A stretch of DNA of 64,000 bases from Candidatus Rokuibacteriota bacterium (GTDB lineage Bacteria > Methylomirabilota > Methylomirabilia > Rokubacteriales > CSP1-6). A program made the translations under genes and the position numbers. This document shows positions 63,219-64,000 of the stretch, piece by piece. Positions within the stretch are counted from its first letter, which is position 1, and every line of letters starts with the position of its first letter. The stretch spans positions 1-64,000 of the forward strand of contig JAUSJX010000048.1 of the NCBI GenBank assembly GCA_030647435.1. Direction: 5' to 3'. The notes beneath the pieces were generated by a model. The model was not told where the DNA came from. It saw nothing but the letters and a program-made list of their open reading frames with translations, and did no database searches.

Positions 63219-64000
63219 TCAGGGACGGCCCCCGCCCGCGGCGGGCGGCAGGGCGCGAGCGCTGTCCTCGGGGCGGACGCCCCAGGCCGCCAGTCGGGCG
63301 AGGAGGGTGTTGCGGTGCATGCCGAGGACCCGTGCGGCGCGGCTTCGGTTCCCGTTCTCGCGCTCGAGCGCGCGCAGCACGTAGGCCTGCTCGAAGCGAT
63401 CGCGGGCCTCGTGGAGCGGCAGCGACGCCTGCCCCCCGTCGCCGCCCGCCCGCTGGTTGACCTCGTGGATGGCGAGGTCCACGGGCAGGTCGTCGAGGTG
63501 GACGACCGGGCCCGTCGCCAGCGCGACGCTGCGCTCGACGATGTTCTCGAGCTCGCGCACGTTCCCGGGCCAGTCGTAGGCCTGGAGCGCCGGCAGGGCC
63601 CCGCGCGAGATGCCGCGAACGTCCTTCTTGAACTCCCGCGAATACTTCTGGAGGAAGTGCTCGACGAGGATCGGGATGTCGTCCTTGCGGGCGCGAAGCG
63701 GGGGAATCGCGATCGGCACCACGTTGAGCCGGTAGAAGAGATCCTCGCGGAAGGCCCGGGCGCGCACCGCCGCCTTGAGGTCCACGTTGGTGGCGGCAAT
63801 GATCCGCACGTCCACCGGGATGGGGCGCCCTCCACCCAGCCGCTCGATCTCCCGCTCCTGCAGCGCGCGCAGGAGCTTGGCCTGCAGATCCACGCGGAGC
63901 GTGCCGACCTCGTCCAGGAAGAGCGTGCCGCCGTGGGCCAGCTCGAACTTGCCCATCTTCCGGGCGTGGGCGCCCGTGAAGGCGCCCTTCTCGTGGCCGA
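63219..64000 (-). CDS. Sigma-54-dependent transcriptional activator, C-terminal part
   Basis: The 5' end is outside the window. Visible from the right edge: [16 protein letters not shown], the sigma-54 contact motif GAFTGA, then [16 protein letters not shown] (Walker B), [21 protein letters not shown] (sensor and arginine finger region), and ending in a Fis-type helix-turn-helix ([25 protein letters not shown] in pieces). It activates RpoN promoters, usually in response to a two-component partner or ligand. The PhnD-like gene immediately downstream is translationally coupled if it uses the CTG start. Confidence 0.9.
   Translation of the reverse strand, partial: GHEKGAFTGAHARKMGKFELAHGGTLFLDEVGTLRVDLQAKLLRALQEREIERLGGGRPIPVDVRIIAATNVDLKAAVRARAFREDLFYRLNVVPIAIPPLRARKDDIPILVEHFLQKYSREFKKDVRGISRGALPALQAYDWPGNVRELENIVERSVALATGPVVHLDDLPVDLAIHEVNQRAGGDGGQASLPLHEARDRFEQAYVLRALERENGNRSRAARVLGMHRNTLLARLAAWGVRPEDSARALPPAAGGGRP

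Overview
The window is a GC-rich (roughly two thirds G+C), gene-dense bacterial chromosome segment. It has many short gene overlaps (ATGA, GTGA, TAATG) and many ABC importers with Tat-type binding proteins. It also carries soluble catabolic enzymes such as an LLM flavoprotein, a molybdenum hydroxylase, an amidohydrolase, a CoA ligase, FAH and VOC enzymes. The combination fits an uncultured soil or subsurface heterotroph, plausibly Candidatus Rokubacteria (Methylomirabilota) or a relative. That placement is inference, because no rRNA or tRNA gene is present. About 65 protein-coding genes can be supported, including two broken ones and two cut by the window edges.

Layout. 1-4325: end of a glycogen debranching enzyme, a Glu/Leu-type dehydrogenase, a heme-binding-like protein and an FAD amine oxidase. 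4326-7415: an accessory island with an integron-integrase remnant, one intact-looking integron cassette (alpha/beta hydrolase plus a RelE/Phd-like toxin-antitoxin pair, closed by an attC site), a frameshifted ABC binding protein and a 96-bp element with 16-bp terminal inverted repeats. 7416-10367: a DUF2784 protein, a two-gene ABC exporter and an HpaI-type aldolase. 10369-17592 (minus): a zincin peptidase and MBL hydrolase pair, a TauD-type dioxygenase, and a zinc-ribbon/cyclase/AAA/TPR regulator gene split by an in-frame amber codon. 17589-22726 (minus): molybdenum hydroxylase, LLM oxidoreductase, an AA_synth-family protein and an enamidase-like amidohydrolase. 22821-27924 (minus): a branched-chain-type ABC importer with fused LivH-LivM and a small coiled-coil gene inside the operon.

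28100-33274: two tandem Tat-exported family-5 binding proteins and their two permeases, without ATPases. 33506-36656: KdsB and two MFS carriers. 36879-41499: a carbohydrate importer with its ATPase. 41510-49550: a LivJ-type binding protein, a small CxxC protein, a second carbohydrate importer lacking an ATPase, and the four remaining Liv components. 49582-51347: cytochrome c, crotonase and a CMD-like protein. 51348-51763: a gene-free stretch dominated by two large inverted hairpin elements with a conserved core. 51764-58454: VOC, MaoC, CusF-like, CoA ligase, a secreted hypothetical, FAH, extradiol/VOC and cofactor-independent phosphoglycerate mutase. 58467-64000: zinc-ribbon rhomboid, basic coiled-coil protein, DHH phosphoesterase, LapA-like protein, methyltransferase, PhnD-like binding protein and the end of a sigma-54 activator.

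The least explained structure is the hairpin pair at 51373-51742. The two copies share a core of about 93 nt, but their long flanking stems differ in sequence while each stays self-complementary. This is the pattern expected of a structured RNA or a hairpin-type mobile element. The integron remnant with a consensus cassette junction, and the zincin/MBL operon, are the next most interesting.
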